From assembly GCF_014270035.1 (NCBI RefSeq), contig NZ_JACNEP010000015.1, positions 1 through 64,000 on the forward strand: 64,000 bases of DNA. The letters are read 5' to 3'. Under the pieces are notes generated by a model, which did no database searches, was not told the DNA's origin, and saw nothing but the letters and a program-made list of their open reading frames with translations. Both the position numbers and the translations under genes were made by a program. This DNA comes from Neptunicella marina. Lineage in GTDB: Bacteria > Pseudomonadota > Gammaproteobacteria > Enterobacterales > Alteromonadaceae. Of the stretch, positions 47,306 through 58,136 are shown in pieces (position 1 is the stretch's first letter; every line of letters begins with the position of its first letter).

Positions 47306-48178
47306 ATGCGCAAATGGCTACTGGCTTCCGCCATAATGTTGGCAATGCAAACACAGGCCGCTGATACTGAAGAATTTATTGGAAAAATTACCAATATTTA
47401 TTTGGGCAAAACCGGCAATGTCAAAATAGGAGTCAAACTGGCAGATGAGGAATACCTGAGTTGTAAAAGTGAAACCTGGCCATTCTATTTTGCAGCAAAT
47501 GAAAGTTACTCCAAAAGCTGGATCGATATGGTTTTTCAGGCACGTTATTACGGCAGTACATTACGTATCGGTTATACCCCCAGCGAAGAAAACAACTGTG
47601 ATATAGAATACCTGGCCATGGTTTCCGATGATGGTGTCGACTCAGGTGGTGGTGATACCAATTCAATGGTACGTACAGGTGCATATGGTAACGTTGCTTT
47701 GGTTAACACCAATAGCCTGACCGAATCCAGTTATTCAGCCAGTGACTATTACAGCGGAGATTATCCAGCTGCAGCGTTTGATGGATACATGTACGCAGAT
47801 AAAATCAATGATGATGCGGATGAAAAAATCAGTCGCGGTATCTGGATGGTGAAAAAAGAGGTTGATGAAAGCACGGGTCTCAACAAAGATATCTGGCTGC
47901 AAATAAGTTACGAAAACACAGTTAAACTCACTGGTATGCGTTTTATGATCAATGCAAAATCTCTTAAGCTTGGCCGTTTGCCCCGTAATATTATTATTCA
48001 GGGCTCAAATGACGGTTCAAACTTTACCAATCTGCAATCGGTACAATTAAGTCAACTGGCCGATCAGGGAGTATCATTCAATGCCGCTATTAACGTACAG
48101 CATTTGCGTTTATTGGTACAAAATAATTTCGGTGATGACTTTGTTGAAATCGACGAAATTGAACTTTATTCAGAATAA
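47306..48178 (+). CDS. Exported protein with discoidin-like (F5/8 type C) domain
   Basis: A 290-residue exported protein with signal peptide MRKWLLASAIMLAMQTQAA. The mature N-terminal part (residues 22-110) is a small beta-rich unit with three cysteines and motif ITNIYLGKTGNVKIGVKL. The C-terminal part (about 130-290) resembles a discoidin fold: DYPAAAFDGYMYADK, KDIWLQISYENTVKLTGMRF, PRNIIIQGSNDGSNFTNL and VEIDEIELYSE, the usual layout for carbohydrate or surface binding. GGAG precedes the ATG. It follows the hybrid kinase by 182 bases and has its own terminator. Binding partner unknown. Confidence 0.78.
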   Translation: MRKWLLASAIMLAMQTQAADTEEFIGKITNIYLGKTGNVKIGVKLADEEYLSCKSETWPFYFAANESYSKSWIDMVFQARYYGSTLRIGYTPSEENNCDIEYLAMVSDDGVDSGGGDTNSMVRTGAYGNVALVNTNSLTESSYSASDYYSGDYPAAAFDGYMYADKINDDADEKISRGIWMVKKEVDESTGLNKDIWLQISYENTVKLTGMRFMINAKSLKLGRLPRNIIIQGSNDGSNFTNLQSVQLSQLADQGVSFNAAINVQHLRLLVQNNFGDDFVEIDEIELYSE

Positions 48179-48183
48179 TCAAT

Positions 48184-48212
48184 AAAAAAGGCGGTCAATG
48201 ACCGCCTTTTTT
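48184..48212 (+). terminator. Terminator of the discoidin-like gene
   Basis: Stem AAAAGGCGGTC / GACCGCCTTTT with loop AAT and a T6 tail, six bases past the stop codon. Confidence 0.9.
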
Positions 48213-48275
48213 AAAATTTAACGTACAAAAAACCAGACAGATATCCCTGCCCGCTCACCGCACTATCAGATTAAC

Positions 48276-48419
48276 TTATTGAATTGCCTCAGATTGTGAC
48301 ACTGATAATTCAGTGAAACTTTGAGCATCAGCCTTGGCACCAAATACGGCAGACAATACCAGCAGCACCACAGCAAACACCACTCCAAACAACCCAAATC
48401 CTCTATCTGTACGATTCAT
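48276..48419 (-). CDS. Small membrane or secreted protein (47 residues)
   Basis: A 47-residue protein beginning MNRTDRGFGLFGVVFAVVLL, with one hydrophobic segment ending SAVFGAKADAQ and a short polar tail. AGAGAG five bases before ATG 48419 supports this start over an upstream ATG in the same frame at 48464. ADA-like residues after the hydrophobic segment could be a signal-peptidase site. Unrecognised; it may be a small single-span inner-membrane protein or a secreted peptide. Confidence 0.5.
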   Translation of the reverse strand: MNRTDRGFGLFGVVFAVVLLVLSAVFGAKADAQSFTELSVSQSEAIQ

Positions 48420-48740
48420 AAACACTCTCTTTGTGTAATTATTGTTTTTTGCGCTATAAATCAAAAACTTGTAACTGTTCAGATACTAAACAGCATTTTT
48501 GCATATTACAATAGGGATTTAATGTAAACCGCTAATTTTATTAAAATTTAACGACAATTTTGCAATTTAACCAACAGCAAAGATCAAATCTGACGACTAA
48601 GATAAAAAAACGGTGCCAATTGGCACCGTTAAAAAGAAGTGTAAGCATTCAGCTTAAAAGGGATTAAACAACAGAGAAAAACGTAAGCTCCCGCATTTCC
48701 TCTGTCTAACAGACCCATTTAATTCAATTTTAATTTCACC
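48420..48740. other. Gene-free interval between the small membrane gene and purL
   Basis: These 321 bases hold the purL terminator hairpin at 48604-48630 and, at the left end, the promoter region of the 47-residue gene (AT-rich). I see no further gene, repeat or operator. Confidence 0.6.
48604..48630 (-). terminator. Terminator of purL
   Basis: Perfect palindrome AACGGTGCC-AATT-GGCACCGTT followed on the minus strand by T7. It lies about 110 bases past the purL stop. Confidence 0.8.
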
Positions 48741-51700
48741 TTATCCCACAAATACTCGCGCATTACGGAACATTCTCACCCAGGGACTATCTTCCTGCCA
48801 TTCATCCGGATGCCATGAATTCGCAACACTACGGAAAACACGCTCAGGGTGCGGCATCATAATAGTGGCACGACCATCTTTAGACGTAAGGCCTGTGATA
48901 CCACCAACCGAACCATTTGGGTTAGCCGGGTATTGCTCCGTTGGCTTGCCATAGTGGTCAACAAACTTCAGTGAAACTGCATTGGCCTGTTGCGCCGCAT
49001 TTACCACATCAGCTGAGGCAAATTCCGCATGACCTTCACCGTGAGACACAGCAATCGGCATACGAGAGCCTGCCATACCAGCAAACAAGACAGAAGGTGA
49101 TTCCTGTACCTCAACTAAAGAGAATCGCGCTTCGAAACGTGCCGATTTGTTTTGTACAAAGTGCGGCCATAAATCGGCACCCGGTATCAGAGATTTAAGG
49201 TTAGACATCATCTGACAGCCGTTACACACACCTAGCGAGAAGGTATTATCGCGATGGAAAAACTGCTCGAACTGCTCTTTCGCCATTTGATTAAACAGAA
49301 TCGATTTAGCCCAGCCTTCCCCGGCACCTAATACGTCACCGTAACTAAAACCACCACAGGCGACTAAACCGTGGAAATCATCGAGCTTGATACGACCCGA
49401 TAAAATATCGCTCATATGCACGTCAATGGCACTAAAACCGGCGCGATCAAATACCGCTGCCATTTCAACATGTGAGTTGACACCTTGCTCACGCAAAATG
49501 GCCACTTTAGGGGCAATACCTTTGGCAATATAAGGTGCGGCGACATCTTCATTCAGATCAAAGCTTAATTCTGAGTGCAGACCAGGATCTTGTTGATCGA
49601 ACTTGGCATCAAACTCCTGTTTGGCGCAATCAGGGTTATCACGTAACGCCTGCATGCGATAGGTTGTTTCTGCCCAGATGGTGCGGAACTCGGTGCGGCT
49701 CGCTGCCAATACCTGCTGACCACTGGCGCTAAAACGTATCTGATCATCGGTATTTAACGAACCAATATCATGTAAACAACCGGCTAAATCGTATTTTGCA
49801 AAACGCGCTTTAACCTCATCCACGTGCTCAGCTTTAACCTGAATCACAGCGCCTAATTCTTCGTTAAACAGCGCAGATAAATTGTCACCTAATGCGAAAA
49901 TATCAATATCCACACCACAATGTCCAGCGAAGGCCATTTCGGTAACTGTCGTGAATAAACCACCGTCAGAACGGTCATGGTATGCCAGTAATTTTTTCTC
50001 AGCCAGCAAGGATTGAATCGCATAGAAGAAACCATTCAATAGCTCAGGTTTATCCAGGTCCGGCGTGGTATCGCCCAGTTGTTTATAAACTTGCGCTAAA
50101 CAAGAGGCACCTAAACGGTTTTTGCCCTGACCTAAATCAATCAGTAACAGACGTGTCTCACCTTTGTCGGTACGCAGCTGTGGCGTCGCTGTTTTGCGCA
50201 CATCCTGCACTCGACCAAAAGCGGTAATTACCAGTGATAAAGGCGCAGTGACGGCTTTATCATCCCACTGAGTTTTCATCGACATCGAGTCTTTACCCAC
50301 AGGAATCGTTAAACCTAATGCCGGACACAATTCTTCACCCACCGCTTTCACTGCAGCATATAAACCGGCGTCTTCACCTGGGTGACCAGCAGCAGCCATC
50401 CAGTTGGCGGATAATTTAATGTGTTTCATATCACCAATATCAGCAGCCGCGATATTAGTAATCGCTTCGGCCACTGCCATACGCGCTGATGCAGCGTAAT
50501 TTAATAACGCAACCGGGGTACGTTCGCCCATCGCCATGGCTTCACCATGGTATGTATCATAGGCAGCCGCGGTAACTCCTACATCGGCTACAGGCACTTG
50601 CCAGGGACCAACCATTTGATCACGGGTAACTAACCCCGTAACCGTGCGGTCACCAATGGTAATTAGGAAGGTTTTTTCAGCAACGGTCGGTAACCGCAAA
50701 ACACGTTCTGCAGCATCTTTTAAATCAATATTATCTAAAGATAATACTTGTCCTGTCGCCTGCTGGCTTTGCACATCACGGTGCATTTTAGGTGGCTTGC
50801 CTAACAATACGTCCAAAGGTAAGTCGATGGGTTTATTATCAAAATGACTGTCATTTACGGTTAAGTGTGGTGCGATGGTCGCCTCACCCACTACCGCATA
50901 CGGCGCGCGTTCACGGGCACAAATATCTTCAAATAACGCCATATTTTCCGGCGAGACAGATAATACATAACGTTCCTGAGATTCGTTACACCAGATTTCC
51001 AGTGGAGACATGCCAGGTTCATCATTATTTACATTGCGTAATTCGAAATGACCGCCACGGCCACCGTCGTTAACTAATTCAGGGAAGGCATTGGATAAAC
51101 CACCAGCGCCTACATCGTGAATAAACTGAATGGGGTTGGCATCACCTAATTGCCAGCAGCGGTCAATCACTTCCTGACAACGACGTTCCATTTCCGGGTT
51201 ATCACGCTGAACCGACGCAAAATCTAAATCTTCATTTGACTGGCCAGAGGCCATTGAAGATGCCGCGCCGCCACCTAAACCGATATTCATCGCCGGGCCA
51301 CCCAGTGCAATCAGTTTCGCCCCCGGTGTAATTTCACCTTTTTGAGTATGAGATTTACGGATGTTACCCATGCCACCCGCCAACATAATTGGCTTGTGGT
51401 AGCCACGTATTTCATCACCGTTGTGGCTAGTTACTTTTTCTTCAAAGGTACGGAAATAACCGGTAATAGCCGGACGGCCAAATTCGTTATTAAACGCAGC
51501 GCCGCCCAACGGGCCGTCAATCATAATATCCAGTGCGGATACAATACGCTCTGGCTTGCCAAAATCGGTTTCCCACGGCTGTTCAAACCCCGGAATACGT
51601 AGGTTAGAAACGCTAAAACCAACCAATCCAGCTTTAGGTTTTGAGCCACGCCCGGTGGCACCTTCATCACGAATCTCACCACCAGAACCAGTTGCTGCAC

Positions 51701-52619
51701 CGGCAAAAGGCGCAATCGCTGTAGGGTGGTTGTGGGTTTCGACTTTCATCAGAATGTCGATATCTTCATGGTGATAGTTATATTCACCGCTATCGGCATC
51801 AGCAAAGAAACGACCGGCAAACGAACCTTCCATTACCGCCGCATTATCTTTGTAGGCGGAATGCACATTATCGCTGCACATTTCATAGGTATTTTTAATC
51901 ATTTTGAACAACGACTTAGGCTGTTGTTCACCATCAATGGTCCAGTCGGCATTAAATATTTTATGGCGGCAGTGCTCTGAGTTAGCCTGCGCAAACATGT
52001 ACAGTTCGATATCGTGAGGATTGCGCCCTAAAATCATGAAATTGTCGTACAGGTAATCAATTTCATCATCAGCCAATGCCAAACCTAAATTGATATTGGC
52101 GCGCACTAATGCCTCTTTGCCCAGCCCTTTAATGTCCACTTCTTTAAGCGGTGCTGGCTGATCATGACGGAATAGCTGATTAGCATCATTTAGCTCAGTT
52201 AACACACTTTCAGTCATGCGATCATGAATTAACGCTGCAACCTGTTTAATTTGCTCATCAGTAAGCGCCACGTCGCTTTGTACAAAATACGCACAACCGC
52301 GTTCCAGACGTTCGATATGTGCTAATCCACAGTTATGAGCGATGTCTGTCGCTTTGGATGCCCAGGGAGAAATCGTACCTAAACGTGGCACCACCAGAAT
52401 TAACTGACCGGCAGGCTGATGCACTGACATACTTGGTCCATAGGTCAGTAGCTTTTCAACCACTGCCAGTTCGGCCTCGTTTAATGACTGTTTTACATCA
52501 ACAAAATGATAAAACTCAGCGTAGATGTCAGAGACAGGTAAATTCTGAGCAGCAAATTGTTCAAGCAGTTTTTTAACACGAAAATCAGACAGCGCTGGCG
52601 CACCACGGAGAGTCAACAT
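48741..52619 (-). CDS. purL: Phosphoribosylformylglycinamidine synthase PurL
   Basis: A 1292-residue single-chain FGAM synthase, step 4 of de novo purine synthesis: FGAR + glutamine + ATP to FGAM. N-terminal PurS-like region, linker, two AIRS-type ATPase halves ([56 protein letters not shown]), and a C-terminal class-I glutamine amidotransferase with nucleophile cysteine in LGVCNGCQM and His/Glu near PHPERVFR. Length is the gamma-proteobacterial norm. It is divergent from mltF, the same pairing as in E. coli. I found no obvious PurR operator upstream. Confidence 0.98.
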   Translation of the reverse strand: MLTLRGAPALSDFRVKKLLEQFAAQNLPVSDIYAEFYHFVDVKQSLNEAELAVVEKLLTYGPSMSVHQPAGQLILVVPRLGTISPWASKATDIAHNCGLAHIERLERGCAYFVQSDVALTDEQIKQVAALIHDRMTESVLTELNDANQLFRHDQPAPLKEVDIKGLGKEALVRANINLGLALADDEIDYLYDNFMILGRNPHDIELYMFAQANSEHCRHKIFNADWTIDGEQQPKSLFKMIKNTYEMCSDNVHSAYKDNAAVMEGSFAGRFFADADSGEYNYHHEDIDILMKVETHNHPTAIAPFAGAATGSGGEIRDEGATGRGSKPKAGLVGFSVSNLRIPGFEQPWETDFGKPERIVSALDIMIDGPLGGAAFNNEFGRPAITGYFRTFEEKVTSHNGDEIRGYHKPIMLAGGMGNIRKSHTQKGEITPGAKLIALGGPAMNIGLGGGAASSMASGQSNEDLDFASVQRDNPEMERRCQEVIDRCWQLGDANPIQFIHDVGAGGLSNAFPELVNDGGRGGHFELRNVNNDEPGMSPLEIWCNESQERYVLSVSPENMALFEDICARERAPYAVVGEATIAPHLTVNDSHFDNKPIDLPLDVLLGKPPKMHRDVQSQQATGQVLSLDNIDLKDAAERVLRLPTVAEKTFLITIGDRTVTGLVTRDQMVGPWQVPVADVGVTAAAYDTYHGEAMAMGERTPVALLNYAASARMAVAEAITNIAAADIGDMKHIKLSANWMAAAGHPGEDAGLYAAVKAVGEELCPALGLTIPVGKDSMSMKTQWDDKAVTAPLSLVITAFGRVQDVRKTATPQLRTDKGETRLLLIDLGQGKNRLGASCLAQVYKQLGDTTPDLDKPELLNGFFYAIQSLLAEKKLLAYHDRSDGGLFTTVTEMAFAGHCGVDIDIFALGDNLSALFNEELGAVIQVKAEHVDEVKARFAKYDLAGCLHDIGSLNTDDQIRFSASGQQVLAASRTEFRTIWAETTYRMQALRDNPDCAKQEFDAKFDQQDPGLHSELSFDLNEDVAAPYIAKGIAPKVAILREQGVNSHVEMAAVFDRAGFSAIDVHMSDILSGRIKLDDFHGLVACGGFSYGDVLGAGEGWAKSILFNQMAKEQFEQFFHRDNTFSLGVCNGCQMMSNLKSLIPGADLWPHFVQNKSARFEARFSLVEVQESPSVLFAGMAGSRMPIAVSHGEGHAEFASADVVNAAQQANAVSLKFVDHYGKPTEQYPANPNGSVGGITGLTSKDGRATIMMPHPERVFRSVANSWHPDEWQEDSPWVRMFRNARVFVG

Positions 52620-52833
52620 AAAGGCGATACCATTAAGTTAGTTGGGGGATCATTTATGGCCGCGAATTATACCCTATCAGCACCTAATTAAGCCAGTTAA
52701 TAAGCCGCTTAAAAATATGATTATCAAGGACAATTTTCGCACTAACCCATTTACGATTTAATTATATTTTGGCTGGAAGTCGGCTCTGATTCAGTTCACA
52801 ATGTAACGGAAGATTTTAAGATGATGAGTACCA

Positions 52834-54345
52834 ATGGCGAAGACAAACTTTTGTAGGAAAAACATAACGTTAACTAATATATGCCGCAATATGTTGCTGA
52901 TGTTAAGTATTATCCTGCTACCTGCCTGTCAGCCCCAAAGTGAGCCCAATACCCTGCAGAAAATCCTGAATCAGGGGGTGTTAAAGGTCGGCACACGTTA
53001 TGGACAAACCACCTATTATATTGGCGCAGAAGGCCCGCAAGGCTTTGAATATGAACTGGCTGCCGGGTTTGCAGATTATCTCGGTGTGCAACTGGAAATT
53101 TTCCCCTACTACAATCTCGATGAATTATTCCCCAAAATACAATCACGTAATCTGGATATTGTTGCCGCTGGTTTAGCCATTACCCCGGAGCGGGCTGAGC
53201 ATTTTCGGTTTGGACCGGCTTATCAGCAAATCAGCCAGAAACTGGTATTTAAACAAGGTCAGCCCTGGCCTAAAACCATAGAAGAATTAAACGGTAACAT
53301 CAAAGTCGTGGCGGGCAGCAGCCATGCAGAAATGCTGCAATTCGAACAAAATGAATACCCGGAACTGCAGTGGCAGGAAACCAATGACGCCGATGAAGCA
53401 GAATTACTTGAGCAAGTGCTGGATGGTGAGCTGGATTACACTATTGCCGATTCGAATATTTTGTCAGTGATCCGCCGCCGACACCCTGAACTGAGCATCG
53501 CTTTTACCTTAGGTGAAGAGCAGCAAGTCGCCTGGCTGTTAAGTCCCGATGTGGATGACTCCTTAATTGCAGCGATGATCGATTATTTTGGGCAAATGCA
53601 GCAATCAGGTGAACTCACCGCACTGGAAGATAAATATTACGGTCATGTGCAGCAATTTAATTATGTAGACACTCGCTTGTTTATTAAAGCGGTGGAAGAT
53701 GTACTGCCTAAATATCGCGACTGGTTTATTGAATATTCCGACGATCTTGACTGGCGTCTGCTTGCAGCTATGAGCTATCAGGAATCCCACTGGAATAAAC
53801 GCGCACGTTCGGCCACCGGTGTTCGCGGGCTAATGATGTTAACCCTGGCAACCGCACGCGATTTGGGCATTAAATCACGTCTTGATCCCAAACAGAGTAT
53901 TCAGGGCGGGGCGAAATACGTGCAACAGCTTATATCACGTATCCCTGAACGCATTAAGGAACCTGATCGTACCTGGTTTGCCTTAGCGGCATATAATCTG
54001 GGTTGGGGTCATGTGGAAGATGCACGTATTCTAACCGAGAAACAAGGCGGCAGCCCGGATCTATGGGTGGATGTTAAACAGCGTTTACCATTACTTCGTC
54101 AGAAAAAGTACTATAAAACCACCAAATATGGTTATGCTCGTGGTAATGAAGCCACAGCCTACGTAGCAAATATTCGTCGTTATTACGACACGCTAAAATG
54201 GTTGGAAGATCAACGACTCGCTGAAGAATTGAAACAACAGCAGGAAGCACAAATGAATGCATCTCCTGCCACTGAACAAACACCAGCGGATACAACCGAA
54301 CTAAATGGTGATGCACAGCAGCAAGCCGCTGACAGCACCAGTTAA
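52834..54345 (+). CDS. mltF: Membrane-bound lytic transglycosylase MltF
   Basis: A 503-residue outer-membrane lytic transglycosylase. The signal sequence ends in lipobox LPAC with C32 as lipid anchor. An ABC-type solute-binding domain (residues about 45-270; LKVGTRYGQTTYYIG, DIVAAGLAITPERAEHFRFG) acts as a regulatory module in the family, followed by an SLT domain with catalytic E317 in MSYQESHWNKRARS. A Gln/Ala-rich tail ends the chain. No strong ribosome site precedes the ATG. It is the last clearly core gene before the AT-rich segment. Confidence 0.94.
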   Translation: MAKTNFCRKNITLTNICRNMLLMLSIILLPACQPQSEPNTLQKILNQGVLKVGTRYGQTTYYIGAEGPQGFEYELAAGFADYLGVQLEIFPYYNLDELFPKIQSRNLDIVAAGLAITPERAEHFRFGPAYQQISQKLVFKQGQPWPKTIEELNGNIKVVAGSSHAEMLQFEQNEYPELQWQETNDADEAELLEQVLDGELDYTIADSNILSVIRRRHPELSIAFTLGEEQQVAWLLSPDVDDSLIAAMIDYFGQMQQSGELTALEDKYYGHVQQFNYVDTRLFIKAVEDVLPKYRDWFIEYSDDLDWRLLAAMSYQESHWNKRARSATGVRGLMMLTLATARDLGIKSRLDPKQSIQGGAKYVQQLISRIPERIKEPDRTWFALAAYNLGWGHVEDARILTEKQGGSPDLWVDVKQRLPLLRQKKYYKTTKYGYARGNEATAYVANIRRYYDTLKWLEDQRLAEELKQQQEAQMNASPATEQTPADTTELNGDAQQQAADSTS

Positions 54346-54484
54346 CTCGAGTAATCAATAATGAAAAGATTGTATAAATGTTGCAACTATAATTGTTGAA
54401 TATTTTTAACTTTAATTAAAACAACTAATTATGGTGATTTATGTGTAACATATAAATTCAGTTTAAAATAGCTTAAGTGTTGCT

Positions 54485-54496
54485 AACTTGCAAGTT
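54485..54496. promoter_or_regulatory. Perfect palindrome upstream of the ABC exporter
   Basis: AACTTGCAAGTT, a 12-bp perfect dyad, lies 40 bases before the ABC start in an AT-rich promoter-like region. It could be an operator for a dimeric regulator; no regulator gene is adjacent. Confidence 0.35.
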
Positions 54497-54536
54497 GCAT
54501 CAGTTCAAAAAATATAAATTGTAATGTTGGAATAAT

Positions 54537-56325
54537 ATGAGACAAAGCCGGATTAGCGATAGTGAAATACAAGGATTCAATTGGAAAATACTAAAGTACG
54601 TATTCCCATACCTTGTTGAACATAAAACAAGAATTGCTATTGCAATCTCTTTTATGGTTTTTGCTAAGTTAGCGAGTGTTTCGATACCAATCATTCTTAA
54701 GAACATTGTTGATGGTCTGGAACTTTCTAACAATGAACCAGCGGCAATCATTGCATTACCTATTGGGCTTTTGGTCGCATATGGGGGATTTAGGCTTGCA
54801 AATGTATTGTTTGGGGAAATTAGGGATTTACTGTTCGGGCGTGTGACTGAAAGAACTATCCGAAGAATTAGCCTTAAAGTTTTTCAGCATTTACACAATT
54901 TGGATTTGGACTTTCATTTAGAACGGAAAACAGGCGGACTTGCTAGAGATATAGAGCGTGGTACATCAGGCTTTAATTTTTTAATGAGGTTTATGGTGTT
55001 TAACATAGTGCCAACCTTAATAGAAATTGGCTTAATAATCGGTATTTTGCTTTATAACTTTGAAATAGGTTTCGCAATTATCGTGTTTATTTCGGTTTTT
55101 GTTTATGTTGGCTTTTCTGCACTTGCTACGGAATGGCGTATTAAATTCATCAGAGAAGCGAATCAAGCGGACTCAAGCAGCAATAATCAGGCTATTGATT
55201 CCCTTTTAAATTATGAAACTACGAAATATTTTTCTAACGAAGAGTATGAAGCAAATCGTTATGATGTGGAGTTAGAAAAATGGGAATTAGCTAAGCGTAA
55301 AAACAGATTGTCGTTGTTTGCTCTTAACGGTGGACAGGCATTAATCATATCAATAGCCATCACTGCAATGCTAATTTTGGCAGCAAAAAACGTTATTAAC
55401 GGAAGTATTACGCTTGGCGATTTTGTACTGATCAATGCATACATAATGCAATTATTCCTACCTTTAAACTTCCTAGGGTTTGTTTATCGGGAAATTAAAG
55501 GCTCTTTAGCCAACATTGAACAATTGTTTGGGCTTTTGAAGGTAAAGCCTAAGATCAATGAAGATAAAGATGCGAAAGACTTGATACTTAGATCGGGGGC
55601 GATTAGTTTTGAAAATGTTTCCTTTAGCTACAATGAAAAAAGGGAAATAGTTAAGGACGTTAGCTTTGAAATTAGAGCGGGAGAGAAGCTGGCAATTGTA
55701 GGTCCTAGTGGACATGGAAAATCGACACTAGTGAAGCTTTTATTTCGATTTTATGATGTTTCGCAAGGTTCTATATATAGATGGGCAAAACATAAGAAAT
55801 GTAACATTGAAGTCTCTTCGTAATGCAATTGGTGTTGTTCCGCAAGACACCGTGCTTTTTAATGATACTATTTTTGAAAATGTTAGATATGGAAACCCTG
55901 ATGCTTCAGATGAAGCTGTTTTGAATGCAATAAAGCTTGCTCATTTAGACCTTTTTATAGAAAAGCTACCCGAAGGCGTTGATACGTTGGTTGGTGAAAG
56001 GGGATTAAAACTAAGTGGAGGAGAAAAGCAAAGGGTTGCTATAGCGCGAACCATATTAAAGAATCCACCCATTTTAATATTTGACGAAGCAACATCGTCA
56101 CTAGATAGTCATTCTGAGCAAGCTATTTTAGCCGCGTTTAAAGAAATCTCACAGGGTGTCACAAGTATTGTAATAGCTCACCGTTTATCGACAGTTGTAG
56201 ATGCAGATAGGATCATTGTTGTAAGAGATGGAAAGCTCGTGGAGCAAGGGACACATTCTGAACTTCTTTATTTAGGTAGTGAATATGCAAAATTGTGGAA
56301 TGCTCAACAAAGTAGCTCAGTTTAG
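54537..56325 (+). pseudogene. Atm1-type ABC exporter, frameshifted in a TA tract
   Basis: A half-transporter (membrane plus ATPase domain) of the Atm1/ABCB7/HMT1 family, which exports glutathione-linked sulfur or metal compounds. The first 420 codons give six spans (VFPYLVEHKTRIAIAISF to NAYIMQLFLPLNFLGF), the family loop YFSNEEYEANRYDVELEKWE, and Walker A GPSGHGKST. At (TA)4, positions 55772-55779, the frame shifts and stops at 55823. The other frame (55753-56325) continues with Q loop VPQDTVLFN, signature [14 protein letters not shown] and Walker [13 protein letters not shown]. One more TA unit would restore GSIYIDGQNI and a protein of about 596 residues. As read, neither product can be a working ATPase. 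Confidence 0.85.
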
Positions 56326-56526
56326 TCAGTTAGGTGAAAGCACCATATTACCTAATTCATTAATTATTCGTGTTATGCAATAATAAGATAGGTGGCTTTT
56401 CAGAGAAGCCTGTTCCCACGAAAATAGGACGAAATGGATTTACTCTGACCTAAAGATTAAATAATTCACAAAAAAAACTCAGTGACATAGGTGCGTGGCC
56501 TAGCGTTGCCGTTTTTTGGTGTATTG

Positions 56527-56889
56527 ATGTCTTTTAATAAAGAAGACCTGTTAGTAAACATAAAAAGGCAGGCAAAACGATTATCTAAATTATTATCTAT
56601 TCCCCTTGGACAGGCCCAAGAAGCATTAGCTATTTGTGTTTATGGGTGCGACAGTTATAGTCAACTATTATCATTCCTAAATTCTGAATCTTTTGGTGAT
56701 TCTAGAATCGCATTGACTGCATTATCTCCGAAATCTGAGATATTTTTATTTAAATTATTACAACAGCACATTTCCGAAATCCTAAAAAAATTTGAAAATA
56801 AATTTCCTAAGTCTTCATTAGATGAAAAAAACGTTGTATCCCTTTTTGGGCTTGGCTATCAAGAGTTTAAAGACAAAATATCCAACTAA
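56527..56889 (+). CDS. Unrecognised 120-residue protein with N-terminal helical module
   Basis: A small soluble protein, start chosen at ATG 56527 (an in-frame ATG lies 12 codons earlier at 56491; neither has a strong ribosome site). Residues about 10-48 (KRQAKRLSKLLSIPLGQAQE to SYSQLLSFL) resemble a short helical module, two helices then an aromatic Y-x-x-L end, that occurs at the start of many mobile-element-borne proteins. The rest is charged and helical (LFKLLQQHISEILKKFENKF). The following gene starts with a similar module. Function unknown; lies in the AT-rich region after the broken ABC exporter. Confidence 0.6.
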   Translation: MSFNKEDLLVNIKRQAKRLSKLLSIPLGQAQEALAICVYGCDSYSQLLSFLNSESFGDSRIALTALSPKSEIFLFKLLQQHISEILKKFENKFPKSSLDEKNVVSLFGLGYQEFKDKISN

Positions 56890-57097
56890 ATATTATACAA
56901 ATACGTAAGTTGTCATTTTAAATTTTGGCGATATTATGAAATTAAGGCTGATCGGACAGCCTATGCCTACACATGATTTTCAAATCGTTAATCGTGAACA
57001 ATGAAGCGGAGCATCCGAAAAAATTTGGTGATTCAAACTGAGTAAACATCGTGTCCTGTAGGCCGTTGTTTGTTCGTAATTTTGTTTGGAGAACTAA

Positions 57098-58132
57098 ATG
57101 ATTTTGCTTGAGCAATTGCATACTAAACTTCAATATCAGGCCAAGCTTTTTGCGTGGTTACTTGAGATTCCCGAATTAATAGCAGAAGGGTTATTCGCGA
57201 GAGGTGTTTATAATTTCGCTAATTTCTCGGCTGCTGAAAACGCCCTACATCAGGAATATTCTAAAAATAATCTTCATGCCATTTTTGAACATGACACTTT
57301 AAAGTATCTTTTTATCTGTGAAGTTGATGACGATGAATTGATTGATGAACTTCATGAAGAAATTGAAGTGATGTCGGCAAGAATAGTGTCACTTAATCTT
57401 ATAGAAAAGCCACAATTGCAAATAATCTCAGCGATTTATAAATCAATGGGGTTACTTGATGAGTCTCGCTTTATTGTAAACACAGGCGCTGAATTCCAAT
57501 TAAATTGGAAACCTTATTTTAGTACACTGACTGATCCTACAGAAGTGCTTTATGCTGATTTGTTGGTTCATACGCGAACATTTAGATTGGTCGCTTCAAA
57601 ATATCCACTGAGTAAGTTGTCATACGACAATATAAGTACTTATCTTTCAAGAAGACTTAAACAAGATAGTAATCTCCATAAGGCTACTTTAGGTGCGGAA
57701 AGAAACAAAATTGAGAAACATAAAAATTGGCTTCAGAACAACCTGAAAAGTGCCTTTGGTGACGTATTACAAAATGGTAGTGAAACCCCAGCGTTTTATC
57801 ACATACGACGTAAGCGATACATTGTATTTGGTTTTATGCTGCCCACAGAAAAAGCTAAAAAAATAAATACAGAGCTGCCTAAGCTAAATCTATTAGTCAA
57901 AAATACTAAGGAATTTCAGAAATACATTATTAAAGTTGAACAACAGTCTCTGGTTTTTGAAACTCACCGCATCAGTACCTCATTCGTGAATCATGAAGTT
58001 CTCACAGACAAGCAAATAGAGCAAAAGAAAATCCTAATGTCACACACTGATGCTAGCAGTGACTGGTTTGTGTTAAAAGGTAATCGCTTTTCCGTGGGAT
58101 TTAGACCGAACAAGGTAAAAGAGGCGGTATAA
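57098..58132 (+). CDS. Unrecognised 344-residue protein
   Basis: A soluble protein with no family I can name. GGAG six bases before the ATG supports the start. Residues 12-52 (LQYQAKLFAWLLEIPELIAEG, then VYNFANFSAAENAL) align loosely with the N-terminus of the preceding gene. An acidic stretch follows (EVDDDELIDELHEEIEV, about residues 75-91), then a long alpha/beta region including ISTYLSRRLKQDSNLHKATLGAERNKIEKHKNWLQ. The C-terminal part has beta-like runs (RYIVFGFMLP) and ends WFVLKGNRFSVGFRPNKV. No signal peptide, membrane span or catalytic motif is obvious. The next gene starts four bases after its stop, so they are likely cotranslated partners. Confidence 0.7.
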   Translation: MILLEQLHTKLQYQAKLFAWLLEIPELIAEGLFARGVYNFANFSAAENALHQEYSKNNLHAIFEHDTLKYLFICEVDDDELIDELHEEIEVMSARIVSLNLIEKPQLQIISAIYKSMGLLDESRFIVNTGAEFQLNWKPYFSTLTDPTEVLYADLLVHTRTFRLVASKYPLSKLSYDNISTYLSRRLKQDSNLHKATLGAERNKIEKHKNWLQNNLKSAFGDVLQNGSETPAFYHIRRKRYIVFGFMLPTEKAKKINTELPKLNLLVKNTKEFQKYIIKVEQQSLVFETHRISTSFVNHEVLTDKQIEQKKILMSHTDASSDWFVLKGNRFSVGFRPNKVKEAV

Positions 58133-58136
58133 GCTG

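Noticed and set aside
56942-57133. Minus-strand 63-codon frame upstream of the 344-residue gene
   Set aside because: No family resemblance, covers the ribosome site and start of the real gene, no supporting signal.
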